Positions 8,160 to 16,487 of a stretch of 64,000 bases of DNA are shown here, one piece after another; the first letter of the stretch is position 1, and the number at the start of each line of letters is the position of its first letter. Below the pieces are notes generated by a model, which saw nothing but the letters and a program-made list of their open reading frames with translations, was not told the DNA's origin and made no database searches. The stretch covers positions 1 to 64,000 of the forward strand of contig CAWDOR010000045.1 of assembly GCA_963804045.1 (NCBI GenBank), read 5' to 3'. The translations under genes were made by a program, and so were the position numbers. Origin of the DNA: Rhodoblastus sp963804045 (GTDB lineage Bacteria > Pseudomonadota > Alphaproteobacteria > Rhizobiales > Beijerinckiaceae).

Positions 8160-9471
8160 ATGAGCGATCTATTTTCCGCCGCTGGATTGGAACGGGACAC
8201 GCCGCGTCCCCTCGCTGAACGGCTGCGCCCGCATGACCTCGGCGAAGTCGCCGGACAGGACCATCTGCTTGGCCCCAATGGCGCGTTGACCCGGCTGATC
8301 GAAGCGGGTTCGCTGGGCAGCCTGATTTTTTGGGGGCCGCCGGGTACGGGAAAAACCACGGTTGCCCGGCTGCTGGCTCAGGACACCAAGCTGCATTTCG
8401 TCCAGGCCTCGGCGATCTTCTCCGGGGTCAACGATCTCAAGAAAATTTTCGAGGAAGCCCGCGCCCGCCGCCATGCCGGACAGGCGACGCTGCTGTTCAT
8501 CGACGAAATCCACCGCTTCAATCGGGCGCAGCAGGATTCCTTCCTTCCGGTCATGGAGGACGGCACGATCACCCTGATCGGCGCCACCACCGAAAACCCC
8601 TCTTTCGAACTCAACGCCGCGCTTTTATCCCGCGCCCGCGTCATGACTTTCAGGAGTTCTCGACGAAGATGCGCTGGAAAAGCTTTTAGCCCGCGCGGAA
8701 ACGATCGAGGGGAAAAAACTGCCGCTCGACGACGAAGCGCGAAAAACGCTGATCGGCATGGCCGATGGCGACGGCCGCGCCGCCCTGACCCTGGTCGAGG
8801 AAATTTTTCGCGCGGCGCGTCCCGGCGAGGTTTTCGGCTCCGCCGAACTGGCCGAAGTGGTGCAGCGCCGTGCGCCGATCTACGACAAGGGCCAGGAGGG
8901 CCATTACAATCTGATCTCCGCCCTGCACAAATGCGTGCGCGGCTCCGACCCCGACGCCGCCCTCTATTATCTCGCGCGCATGTTCGACGCCGGCGAAGAC
9001 CCTTTGTTCCTGGCGCGCCGCGTGGTGCGCATGGCCGTGGAGGACATAGGCCTCGCCGACCCCCAGGCCCTGGTCATCGCCAACGCCGCCAAGGAAGCCT
9101 TCGATTTTCTCGGCTCCCCCGAAGGCGAACTGGCCATTGCGCAAGCCGTGATCTATTGCGCCACCGCGCCCAAATCCAACGCCGCCTATCTGGCCTATAA
9201 AAGCGCCATGCGCCTCGCGCGCGAAAAAGGCTCGCTCATGCCGCCCAAGGTGATTTTGAACGCCCCGACCAAGCTGATGAAATCGGAGGGCTATGGCTCC
9301 GGTTATGCTTATGACCACGACGAGCCCGACGCTTTTTCAGGACAGAATTATTGGCCGGACGATTTGGGACGGCAGAAGATTTATCAGCCGGTCGAGCGGG
9401 GTTTTGAGAGGGAGATTTCCAGGCGGCTGGAATATTGGGAAAAGCTGCGGAAAGAGCGAGGCGAGACCTGA
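8160..9471 (+). CDS. rarA: replication-associated AAA+ ATPase RarA/MgsA (frame broken by one base)
   Basis: RarA is a clamp-loader-like AAA+ ATPase acting at stalled replication forks. Part one (8160 to about 8655) has Walker A GPPGTGKTT at residues 59-67, Walker B LLFIDEIHRFNR and sensor 1 LIGATTENPSFELN. Part two continues in the next frame with the sensor 2 region and the C-terminal tetramerisation domain (QEGHYNLISALHKCVRGSD, RRVVRMAVEDIGLADP, ending in GQNYWPDDLG). A single extra base near 8651-8656 (AGGAGTTCTCGACG) separates them; without it the text reads VLDEDALEKLLARAETIEG continuously. Length and domains are otherwise complete, so this is probably an intact gene with an indel error. 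Confidence 0.9.
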
Positions 9472-9507
9472 CCGCCGCTTAGATCGCTTGCCGAAAAAGG
9501 ATTTTCA

Positions 9508-10041
9508 ATGCCGAAAAAATTGTGGCTCGCCATAGCACTGCTTCTGAGTCCCTTTCTCATCATCGCAGTGCTGTTATTCGGGCTCGTCGTTTCCATCGAA
9601 ATTTTCGGAAGAAGGTCGGTGGATGTGCCGCTTCCCGATTCGCCGGTCGTGCTGACCTTTACATTCATACCAAAACTTGCTTCCCCGGGCGATGTGCAAC
9701 TGTCTATGCGCGACCCAAACAGCTTCCTTCGACGCGCATCGGGCTCAAGTTTCGCAGTCTACAAGAACTATGACGGCGTGACCTCCGACCTCTACCAATC
9801 GCGTGAAAACAGAAAAATTTTCTATCTGGCCATCAGGATGTCGCCGCAGATCATCGACCTCGACAAATTCGAAATCAGCGGATTTTGCCAGCCCGATCAG
9901 GATATGGCGCTCGATCACCTCGGCCGTTTCAGTTTTTATGAACAAACCGACCCGAACGCCCAAGCAGTCGAGCGTCTCAATTTCGAGCCTCATCACGGCG
10001 AACAACAGCCGACAACTCGATTTCTCTGCAACTATCCCTGA
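9508..10041 (+). CDS. unknown membrane-anchored protein
   Basis: This 177-residue protein is of no family I recognise. Residues 5-32 form one long hydrophobic segment (LWLAIALLLSPFLIIAVLLF and beyond), so it is either an N-anchored or an exported protein with the rest in the periplasm. The remainder is soluble-looking, with two Cys (FCQ and the terminal CNYP) and no repeats. An AAGGA lies about six bases before the ATG. Its base composition is visibly less GC-rich than its neighbours, which is a hint of transfer. It sits alone between rarA and the toxin-antitoxin locus. Confidence 0.6.
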   Translation: MPKKLWLAIALLLSPFLIIAVLLFGLVVSIEIFGRRSVDVPLPDSPVVLTFTFIPKLASPGDVQLSMRDPNSFLRRASGSSFAVYKNYDGVTSDLYQSRENRKIFYLAIRMSPQIIDLDKFEISGFCQPDQDMALDHLGRFSFYEQTDPNAQAVERLNFEPHHGEQQPTTRFLCNYP

Positions 10042-10115
10042 CGGGACGCGGACTTAGGGGATAGACCTTCGATGGCGGCGGCGTCGCCGCGAACGCGGTG
10101 AGACATGAAGGCGGA

Positions 10116-10143
10116 TGACAATGTATCTCAATTGAGATACAAT
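10116..10143 (+). promoter_or_regulatory. promoter and 20-bp operator of the dinJ-yafQ locus
   Basis: A perfect 20-bp palindrome occupies 10122-10141 (half-site TGTATCTCAA and its reverse complement). It overlaps the -10-like TACAAT (10138-10143). A -35-like TGACAA (10116-10121) stands 16 bases upstream of the -10. The position is what is expected for autorepression by the ribbon-helix-helix antitoxin DinJ or by its complex with YafQ. The start codon follows 23 bases after the -10. Confidence 0.7.
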
Positions 10144-10166
10144 TCATTCCTTCGAGAGAGCCCGTC

Positions 10167-10447
10167 ATGACCAATCACACCTCCATGCTCCACGTCCGCG
10201 TGGACGACAAGACCAAGAAGGAAGCCGCCGAGGCGCTGGAAAGCATGGGTCTGTCGGTTTCCGACGCCGTGCGCCTGTTCCTGCGCCGTGTCGTCGCTGA
10301 TCGCGCCATTCCGTTCGACATCAAGGCGCCCAATGCCGAGACCCGCAAGGCCATGACCGAGGCGGAAGAAATTTTGCAACTTGCCGCGCCCGTTTCAGCA
10401 AGGCCGAAAAGCTGTTCGCCGATCTTGAAAAAGCCCACGACGACTAA
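10167..10447 (+). CDS. dinJ: DinJ/RelB-family antitoxin (last third in a second frame)
   Basis: The N-terminus SMLHVRVDDKTKKEAAEALESMG, then LSVSDAVRLFLRRVV, is the ribbon-helix-helix domain of the RelB/DinJ antitoxins. Read straight on, the frame fuses into the toxin (10167-10751). From about 10385 another frame reads ARFSKAEKLFADLEKAHDD and stops at 10445-10447, which is the normal toxin-wrapping tail of these antitoxins. One missing base in TTGCCGCGCCCG therefore explains the apparent fusion, and I annotate the antitoxin to 10447. It is preceded by its operator and overlaps the toxin gene. Confidence 0.8.
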
Positions 10448-10751
10448 ACGCGCCGGCCCGCCGCGCGCCTCGGATTACGCCCGGACCTTTCTGAAGGATT
10501 GGGAGAAACTGTCGCGCGCCGGCCGTTCCGACATGGGCAGGTTGAAACACGTCATGCTGCTGTTGATCGCCAATGACGCGTCGCTTGGCGCCGAATGGCT
10601 CGACCACCCGCTCAAGGGACAATGGCAAGATTATCGGGAATGCCATGTCGGCGGCGACTTCCTGCTGATCTACAAGATCGACGACAGCGCCAAGCCGCCG
10701 CTCATCGTCTTTGTCCGCGCCGGAACCCACGCCGATCTCTTCAACGATTAG
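10425..10751 (+). CDS. yafQ: YafQ-type mRNA interferase toxin (RelE superfamily)
   Basis: The 108-residue product is a ribosome-dependent endoribonuclease of the RelE/YafQ fold. Typical segments are YARTFLKDWEKLSRAG, ASLGAEWLDHPLKGQWQDYRECHVGGD, FLLIYKI, and the end FVRAGTHADLF. The basic/His residues of the active site (His in ECHVGGD, Arg and His in RAGTHADLF) are present. No ATG is available; a TTG at 10425 inside the end of the antitoxin gene is the likely start, giving a 23-base overlap and translational coupling. It is repressed together with dinJ from the palindromic operator. Confidence 0.82.
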   Translation: MKKPTTTKRAGPPRASDYARTFLKDWEKLSRAGRSDMGRLKHVMLLLIANDASLGAEWLDHPLKGQWQDYRECHVGGDFLLIYKIDDSAKPPLIVFVRAGTHADLFND

Positions 10752-10834
10752 GCCCGTACGGGGTGACGCCGCCGCATGGTGGTATAAGCTTGCTTTTCTT
10801 CCCGAATCACTTCCGACACCGCGACAGATTTGCC

Positions 10835-12163
10835 ATGCGCCCCGAGCAAAATCGCCTTCTCAACCATTACGTCCTGCGTTCGCGACTCGCGGCGCGGCGC
10901 TGGAGCCGGCGCTCGATGTTCCTGCTCGGCGGCTTGGCGGTGGGCGGCGCGGCTGTGGCCATGGCGCAATTGGCGGACGGCGCCCAGGCCGGTTTCGCCT
11001 CCCTGCATCGCGCCTATCCCCACGCGGCTCTGGCCGTGACGCCGCTCGGCTTCGGCCTGGCGGTATGGCTGGCGCGCAATTTCTTTCCCAATTCGCAGGG
11101 CAGCGGCATTCCCCAGACCATAGCCGCGCTTGAGTTCGACACGCCCGCGGCGCGCGAAAAACTGGTGTCGATGCGCGTCGCCATCGGCAAGATCTTCATC
11201 ATGTGCCTCGGCCTGTTGTTTGGCGCCTCGACGGGCCGCGAGGGCCCCACGGTGCAGGTCGGCGCCGCCATCATGCACGCCATGGGCCGCCATTCGCCCT
11301 ATCGTCAGGCCGGTTTTCTGCTCGCCGGCGCTTCCGCCGGAGTTGCCGCCGCCTTCAATACGCCGCTAGCCGGCATTGTCTTCGGCATAGAGGAGCTGAG
11401 CCGCTCCTTCGAGCAGCGCACCAGCGGCCTGATCATCGGCGCGGTGATCGCCGCCGGCCTGACCGCCATGACCCTGCTCGGCGATTACTCCTATTTCGGC
11501 GCGACCTCGGCCAGGCTGCCGCTTGGCGCCGCCTGGCTGCCGCTGCTGGTCTGCGCCGTGCTCGGAGGCCTGACCGGCGGCCTGTTCATCCGGATCGTCT
11601 TTTCGGTCGCGCCCGGCAAGACCGGCTGGACTGGCCGCATCGGCGCGATTTCGCGGCGCCGTCCGGTCGCCTTCGCCATGTTCTGCGGCCTGGGCGTCGC
11701 CCTGTGCGGGCTGAACGGCGATCTCTCGATCTTCGGCACGGGCTACGCCCAGGCGCGCAGCGTCGTCCATGCGGGCGGCGACATAGATTATATGTTCGGG
11801 CCGCTGAAATTCGTCGCCACCACGCTGTCGGCGCTCAGCGGCATTCCCGGCGGGGTGTTCTCGCCTTCGCTGGCGATCGGCGCCGGCGAGGCTTCCGCCC
11901 TGCATCTGCTGTTCCCGCATGCCGCGCTGTCCGCCCTGGCGCTGATCGGCATGGTCTCCTATCTCACCGGCGTCACCCAGGCGCCGATCACCGCTTTCGT
12001 CATCGTCGCCGAAATGACCAATGATCACGCCATGGTCGTGCCGCTGATGCTGGCGGCGCTGATCGCGAGGGGCGTGTCGCGACAGTTGAGCCGCGAGGGT
12101 TTTTACCACGCGCTGGCGCGCAATTTTCTGCGGCGCGAAAGCGCGGATGCAACGACAGGATGA
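10835..12163 (+). CDS. CLC-family chloride channel / H+-Cl- exchanger
   Basis: This 442-residue inner-membrane protein has about 10-12 membrane segments. The chloride-filter motifs are all present: GSGIPQ near residue 89, GREGPTVQ with the gating Glu136, and GIPGGVFSPS. A second conserved Glu (FGIEELSR, about residue 187) corresponds to the internal proton glutamate of E. coli ClcA, which suggests exchange rather than simple channel activity. There are no C-terminal CBS domains. The ATG at 10835 is the first one fitting the family start. It lies just upstream of crcB, but the filter is of the chloride type, not the fluoride-specific CLC-F type. Confidence 0.88.
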   Translation: MRPEQNRLLNHYVLRSRLAARRWSRRSMFLLGGLAVGGAAVAMAQLADGAQAGFASLHRAYPHAALAVTPLGFGLAVWLARNFFPNSQGSGIPQTIAALEFDTPAAREKLVSMRVAIGKIFIMCLGLLFGASTGREGPTVQVGAAIMHAMGRHSPYRQAGFLLAGASAGVAAAFNTPLAGIVFGIEELSRSFEQRTSGLIIGAVIAAGLTAMTLLGDYSYFGATSARLPLGAAWLPLLVCAVLGGLTGGLFIRIVFSVAPGKTGWTGRIGAISRRRPVAFAMFCGLGVALCGLNGDLSIFGTGYAQARSVVHAGGDIDYMFGPLKFVATTLSALSGIPGGVFSPSLAIGAGEASALHLLFPHAALSALALIGMVSYLTGVTQAPITAFVIVAEMTNDHAMVVPLMLAALIARGVSRQLSREGFYHALARNFLRRESADATTG

Positions 12164-12194
12164 CGCCGCCCCCCGTCTGGGCTAAGGAAGAGGC

Positions 12195-12578
12195 ATGCAG
12201 GCCTATCTTCTCGTCTTTTTCGGCGCCGGTCTTGGCGGCTGTCTTCGTCACACCATCAATATCCTCGCGGCGCGGTCCCTGGGGACCGATTTTCCCTGGG
12301 GCACTTTCCTGATCAATATCAGCGGCTCGCTGGTGATGGGGCTGATCGCCGGTTTCCTGGCTTTCCGGGCCGGTCCGCATGGTTCGCAGCATTTGCGCCT
12401 GTTCCTGCTCACCGGGATTCTGGGCGGCTACACGACTTTTTCCGCTTTTTCGCTTGACGCCGCCCTGCTCTATGAGCGCGGCGAACTCGGCCTGATGGCC
12501 GCCTATGTCGGCGGCTCCGTCGGCCTGGCGCTGGTCGGGGTGTTCAGCGGACTGGCGCTCATGAGGGCATGGCTTTGA
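12195..12578 (+). CDS. crcB: fluoride channel CrcB/Fluc
   Basis: The 127-residue, four-helix membrane protein forms dual-topology dimers that export fluoride. Family residues seen are GGCLRHTIN near the start, the polar track WGTFLINISGS, and the phenylalanine-box region GGYTTFSAFSLD. AGGAAGAGG stands just before the ATG. It is followed, with a 10-base overlap, by an RluC-type synthase, a pairing common in Alphaproteobacteria, and preceded by a CLC gene 31 bases away. I could not find a convincing fluoride riboswitch upstream. Confidence 0.92.
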   Translation: MQAYLLVFFGAGLGGCLRHTINILAARSLGTDFPWGTFLINISGSLVMGLIAGFLAFRAGPHGSQHLRLFLLTGILGGYTTFSAFSLDAALLYERGELGLMAAYVGGSVGLALVGVFSGLALMRAWL

Positions 12579-13855
12579 CACGACAGCGCACGGGCGGCCC
12601 CAAGGGAACGTCAAAATCCTCAGGCGAGGGCAAGGCGCGCGCCGTCGCGCCCAAAACCAAGCGCTTCTTCGCCGCGCGGCCGAAAAAAGCCCGCGCGGAG
12701 ACCGAGGCTTTCGAAGAGAAAAAACCCGCGCGCCCGGTCGCCGAGGTCAATGAGCCCCCTGCCCCCGCGCCCAATGTCGAGACCAGCAAGGTGCAAATCC
12801 TCATCGTCACCGAGGACGAGGAAGGCATGCGCCTCGACCGCTGGTTCAAGCGGCGCATTCCGACCTTGTCGCTGTCGCATCTGGCGAAAATCTGCCGCAA
12901 GGGCGAGGTCCGCCTCAGCGGAAAAAGGGTCGAGACCTCTTCGCGCGTCGTCGCCGGCGCCAATGTCCGCGTGCCCCCGCTCAATGTCGAGGCGCCCAAG
13001 GCCCCGGCGGTGAAAGCCCCGGCGGCCTCGCAGGCCGACCAGCGCGCCGTCAAGGACATGATCCTGTTCGAGGATCGCGAGCTGATGGTGCTCAACAAGC
13101 CATTTGGGCTTGCGGTGCAAGGAGGCTCGGGTACGAAAGTGCATCTCGACGGCATGCTGGCCTCGCTGGCCAATGAGCGCGGCGACCGTCCGGTGCTGGT
13201 GCATCGCCTCGACCGCGACACCTCCGGCGTCCTGCTGATCGCCAAAACCCGCAAAATGGCCGCCGATCTCGGCGAGGTTTTCAGGAGTCGCTCGGCGCAG
13301 AAAATCTACTGGGCCTTGGTCGAGGGCATCCCCAAACCCTCGCAGGGCCGCATCTCCCTCTATCTCGCCAAAGGCGAGGCGATGGGCGACAATCGTGCGC
13401 CGGCAAAGGGTCGCCACGGCGTCGAAGAACGTCGCGACATCGAGAAAATGCGCGTCGCCAAGCATGGCGACGACGACGCCCAGCATTCCCTCACCTATTA
13501 CGCCATTGTCGACAAACTGGCGCCGCGTTGCGCCTGGCTGTCGATGAAACCCTTGACCGGCCGCACCCATCAATTGCGCGCCCATGCCGAGGCGATCGGC
13601 TGTCCGATCGTCGGCGACCCCAAATATGGCCATAGCGACGAGGACCGCCGCCGCCGCGCCGACCCCAACCGCAATGTTCCCGACGGCGTCGACAAAAAAC
13701 TGCATCTGCTGGCGCGCCGGCTGATCCTGCCGCATCCGCGCGGCGGCGTGCTCGACGTCACCGCGCCGCTGCCGCCGCATATGAAGCGCTCATGGGAGCT
13801 GTTTGGCTTCGACGCGGGGCAATATGACCCGATTTTGGACGCTCCGGAAGAATAG
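12569..13855 (+). CDS. rluC: RluA-family 23S rRNA pseudouridine synthase (RluC type)
   Basis: This 428-residue enzyme converts specific uridines of 23S rRNA to pseudouridine. After a 70-residue basic, disordered N-terminus comes an S4 RNA-binding domain (about 75-140: MRLDRWFKRRIPTLSLSHLAK). Then comes the catalytic domain, with HRLDRDTSGVLL at 212-223, whose Asp215 is the catalytic residue, and the later PLTGRTHQLRAHA motif. It is longer than E. coli RluC because of the N-terminal tail and an Ala/Pro-rich linker near 141-158. It overlaps crcB by ten bases. RluC and RluD are hard to separate by sequence reading alone. Confidence 0.85.
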   Translation: MALTRQRTGGPKGTSKSSGEGKARAVAPKTKRFFAARPKKARAETEAFEEKKPARPVAEVNEPPAPAPNVETSKVQILIVTEDEEGMRLDRWFKRRIPTLSLSHLAKICRKGEVRLSGKRVETSSRVVAGANVRVPPLNVEAPKAPAVKAPAASQADQRAVKDMILFEDRELMVLNKPFGLAVQGGSGTKVHLDGMLASLANERGDRPVLVHRLDRDTSGVLLIAKTRKMAADLGEVFRSRSAQKIYWALVEGIPKPSQGRISLYLAKGEAMGDNRAPAKGRHGVEERRDIEKMRVAKHGDDDAQHSLTYYAIVDKLAPRCAWLSMKPLTGRTHQLRAHAEAIGCPIVGDPKYGHSDEDRRRRADPNRNVPDGVDKKLHLLARRLILPHPRGGVLDVTAPLPPHMKRSWELFGFDAGQYDPILDAPEE

Positions 13856-13928
13856 GATTTCGCGCGCATAATCCAGCGTCATGACCCTGCGTGTCACGGC
13901 CATCCGCGCCAGCGCAACCGGCATGGGC

Positions 13929-13947
13929 GCCCGGGACAAGCCCGGGC
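13929..13947. repeat. short palindrome of the intergenic REP type
   Basis: GCCCGGG (13929-13935) and CCCGGGC (13941-13947) form a 7-bp stem around ACAAG, followed by ATGACGG. Palindromes with this core are scattered between genes in many alphaproteobacterial genomes. Here it lies between two convergent genes and could also help end transcription, although no T-run follows. I see only one copy in the window. Confidence 0.45.
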
Positions 13948-13967
13948 ATGACGGAACCGGTGAGGCG

Positions 13968-15083
13968 TTACGCGGGCTGGAAAGCCGCGCAAGCCTTGAA
14001 CCCTTCGCGCAGTTCCTGCTCCTTCAGCTTGCGGCCGATGAAGACCAGGCGGCTGGCTCGTTTTTCCTCGGGCTTCCAGTCGCGTTGCAGATCGCCGTCG
14101 AGGATCATGTGCACGCCCTGGAACACATAGCGCTTGGGCTCATTGGGGAAGGCCAGGATGCCCTTGGAGCGCAATATGTCCGGGCCGTCCTTTTGCACGA
14201 CTTCGTTGATCCAGGGCAGGAAGAGATCGGGATCGACGGGGCCGTCGAGTTCGATGGCCACCGAGCGCACTTCGTCGTCATGCAGCACTTTGGGCGCGTG
14301 ATGATGGTCCTCGTGGTCGCAGTCGGGCGCGCAGGCGTGATCGTGGTCGTGATGCTTGTGACCATGATCATGATGATGATGATCATGGTCGTGATGATGA
14401 TGGCCGTGATCATGATGATCATGGTCATGTTCCTCGACCATCAAAAAGGCCGGCTCCAGCTCGAGGATGCGGTCCAACTCAAAAGCCTTGCGGTCGAGCA
14501 CGGCGTCGAGCGCGATGTCGCATTTTTTCGTGCGATGCAGCTGGGCATAGGGGTTGAGACCGCGAATGCGCGCCTCGACCTCTTCCAGCTCGGCGCGGCT
14601 GACCAGATCGGTCTTGTTGAGCAGGATGACATCGGCGAAGACGATCTGGTTCTTGGCCTCCGGCGCGTCTTTCAGGCGCGCGGACAAAAACTTGGCGTCG
14701 GCGACAGTGACGATGGCGTCGAGCCGGGTTTCCTTCTGCACGTCGGCGTCGACGAAAAAGGTTTGTGCGACCGGCGCGGGATCGGCGAGACCTGTGGTCT
14801 CCACCAGAATGGCGTCGAACTTGCCTTTTCGCCGCATCAGCCCCTCGATGATGCGGATGAGATCGCCGCGCACGGTGCAGCAGATACAGCCGTTGTTCAT
14901 CTCGAACACTTCCTCGTCGGCGTCCACGACCAGCTCGTTGTCAATGCCGATCTCGCCGAATTCATTGACGATCACGGCGAATTTCTTGCCGTGGTCCTCG
15001 GTGAGAATGCGGTTCAGCAAAGTGGTCTTGCCGGCGCCGAGATAGCCGGTGAGCACGGTGACGGGAATTTTATCCTCAGACAT
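13968..15083 (-). CDS. COG0523 (CobW/ZagA-type) GTPase metallochaperone with a His-rich loop
   Basis: This 371-residue P-loop GTPase has G1 GYLGAGKTT at residues 13-21, the metal-binding CICC at 66-69, the switch ETTGLADP and G4 NKTD. Between the GTPase and C-terminal domains (about 218-265) is a stretch made almost only of His and Asp (EHDHDHHDHGHHHHDHDH and more), a strong metal buffer. COG0523 members deliver metals, often zinc, to client enzymes under limitation. It lies 11 bases downstream of znuA on the same strand and hence probably under the Zur-like box, which supports zinc rather than cobalt. The C-terminal CobW domain includes KRYVFQGVHMILDGDLQRDW. Confidence 0.88.
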   Translation of the reverse strand: MSEDKIPVTVLTGYLGAGKTTLLNRILTEDHGKKFAVIVNEFGEIGIDNELVVDADEEVFEMNNGCICCTVRGDLIRIIEGLMRRKGKFDAILVETTGLADPAPVAQTFFVDADVQKETRLDAIVTVADAKFLSARLKDAPEAKNQIVFADVILLNKTDLVSRAELEEVEARIRGLNPYAQLHRTKKCDIALDAVLDRKAFELDRILELEPAFLMVEEHDHDHHDHGHHHHDHDHHHHDHGHKHHDHDHACAPDCDHEDHHHAPKVLHDDEVRSVAIELDGPVDPDLFLPWINEVVQKDGPDILRSKGILAFPNEPKRYVFQGVHMILDGDLQRDWKPEEKRASRLVFIGRKLKEQELREGFKACAAFQPA

Positions 15084-15094
15084 GCAGTCTCCGT

Positions 15095-15991
15095 TCAGCC
15101 ATGGGGAACAAGCGCCTTTTTCAGCTCGTCGATATTGTGGTTCATCATATCAATATAGGTCGGCGCCGGCCCTTCGCCAGGCGAGAGCGAATCGGAAAAC
15201 AAGTCGCCGCCGATCTTGGCGCCGCTTTCCTCGGCGATGCGCTTCATCAGCCGGGGATCGGAAATATTTTCCAGAAACACCGCCGGAACCTTTTCGCGCT
15301 TGATCTGCTCGATCAGCGCCGCGATATCCTTCGCCGAGGGCTCGGCTTCGGTGGAAAGCCCCACGGGCGCGATGAATTCAAAGCCATAAGCGGCGCCGAA
15401 ATAGCCGAAAGCGTCATGGGTGGTGACGATGCGCCGATTTTTCTCCGGAATTTCGGCGATGGCCGCGCGAACTTTCACTTCGGTCTCATCCAGTCGCGCC
15501 AAAAATTTTTCGCTCCGCCTGCGAAAATAGTCGGCGTCGGCGGGCTCGACCGCGATCAGTCCGTCGCGAATATTGGCGGCGTAAATTCTGGCATTGGCGA
15601 TGCTCTGCCAGGCATGGGGGTCGATCCCCTTCTTGCCGTCCTCTTCTCCCTCACGCGGCGTCACGCCCTTGCTCGCCACCACCACCGGCGCCTTGGCCCC
15701 CGAAGCAGAAATCAGCCTGGCCATCCAGCCTTCGAGCGACAGGCCGTTGACGACGATCAACTGCGCCTTGCGCAGCGCCTGTGCGGCGGCGGGACTGGGC
15801 TGATAGACGTGGACGTCGCCATTGGCGCCAACCAGCGAGCGGACATCGACCTTGTCGCCGCCAATCTCGCGGACGAAATCGTCGAGAATCGAGAAGCTGG
15901 CGATGACCCGCAGCTTTTCCGGCGTTTGCGCTCGCGCCGCCAGCGGCGAAAACAGGGCCAGGGCCAAACATAGCAGGCTTTTCACACGCAT
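15095..15991 (-). CDS. znuA: zinc/manganese ABC transporter substrate-binding protein
   Basis: This 298-residue periplasmic metal-binding protein of the TroA/ZnuA (cluster A-I) fold has a signal peptide at residues 1-21 (cleavage after ARA). Metal-ligand regions are GDVHVYQPSP (first His), DPHAWQSIANA (second His), THDAFGYFGAAYGFEF (third His) and the late GGDLFSDSLS (Asp). The loop where ZnuA proteins are His-rich is short and acidic here (REGEEDGKKG). The VFLENISDP and PTYIDMMNHN segments resemble the AztC-like group. It is transcribed divergently from zur with a palindromic box between, and is followed by the GTPase metallochaperone. Confidence 0.9.
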   Translation of the reverse strand: MRVKSLLCLALALFSPLAARAQTPEKLRVIASFSILDDFVREIGGDKVDVRSLVGANGDVHVYQPSPAAAQALRKAQLIVVNGLSLEGWMARLISASGAKAPVVVASKGVTPREGEEDGKKGIDPHAWQSIANARIYAANIRDGLIAVEPADADYFRRRSEKFLARLDETEVKVRAAIAEIPEKNRRIVTTHDAFGYFGAAYGFEFIAPVGLSTEAEPSAKDIAALIEQIKREKVPAVFLENISDPRLMKRIAEESGAKIGGDLFSDSLSPGEGPAPTYIDMMNHNIDELKKALVPHG

Positions 15992-16032
15992 CCTGACATC
16001 CTAATGTCGAGAGGCCTCGCCTCGCGGCGGCC

Positions 16033-16048
16033 TTATGTTATAACATAA
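16033..16048. promoter_or_regulatory. Zur-type operator between znuA and zur
   Basis: The 16-bp perfect palindrome TTATGTTATAACATAA lies in the 61-base gap between the divergent genes znuA and zur. Its ATGTTATAACAT core is the type of site bound by Fur-family zinc repressors in Rhizobiales. One box could repress both directions when zinc is sufficient. It sits only four bases before the zur ATG, so the zur transcript is probably nearly leaderless. Confidence 0.75.
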
Positions 16049-16052
16049 CAGA

Positions 16053-16487
16053 ATGAGCGACATGTCCAGCCCCAACTCCACGTCGCGCCTCAATCCGAGC
16101 GAGAGGCGAATTCTCGATCTGCTTGGCGGCGTCCAGAAACCTCTGTCGGCCTATGATGTGATCGACGCGCTGAGCGGGGAAAAGCGCCTGGCGCCGCCGA
16201 CCGTTTATCGCGCCCTGCAAAGGCTGATGGACGAGGGCCTGGTCCACCGGCTGGAGTCGCAGAACGCCTATATCGCCTGCCGCCATCACGGCCCCGCCCA
16301 TTACGCCGGCTTCATGATCTGCCGCGCCTGCGGCGCGACGCGTGAATTTTCCGGCGCGGCGCTGGAAAGTCTTTTGGGACAGATCGCGCGCAAAAACGGT
16401 TTTGTCGCTGAGACCATCGCCTTGGAAGCTCAGGGGCTCTGCGCCAACTGCCAAAACCTCACCCCTCCAGATGCGAGCGCGGCGTGA
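16053..16487 (+). CDS. zur: Fur-family zinc uptake regulator Zur
   Basis: The 144-residue repressor has a winged-helix domain (about 14-80: LNPSERRILDLLGG, then PPTVYRALQRLMDEGLVHRLES) and a C-terminal metal domain. The CRHH and HYAGF segments and the CRAC and CANC pairs form the structural zinc site. Its genomic place among zinc genes, and the adjacent palindrome, favour Zur over Fur or Mur. Start codons at 16053 and 16062 are both possible and no clear ribosome site precedes either. The last 29 bases overlap the convergent znuB gene. Confidence 0.9.
   Translation: MSDMSSPNSTSRLNPSERRILDLLGGVQKPLSAYDVIDALSGEKRLAPPTVYRALQRLMDEGLVHRLESQNAYIACRHHGPAHYAGFMICRACGATREFSGAALESLLGQIARKNGFVAETIALEAQGLCANCQNLTPPDASAA

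Noticed and set aside
8640..8760. Programmed frameshift in rarA
   Set aside because: No slippery heptamer is present, the family is not known to use frameshifting, and many other genes here show the same kind of single-base break.
10752..10834. Possible fluoride riboswitch before the CLC and crcB genes
   Set aside because: The gap has GGTGACGCC-like text but not the paired segments and CTGATG-like element of the fluoride aptamer.
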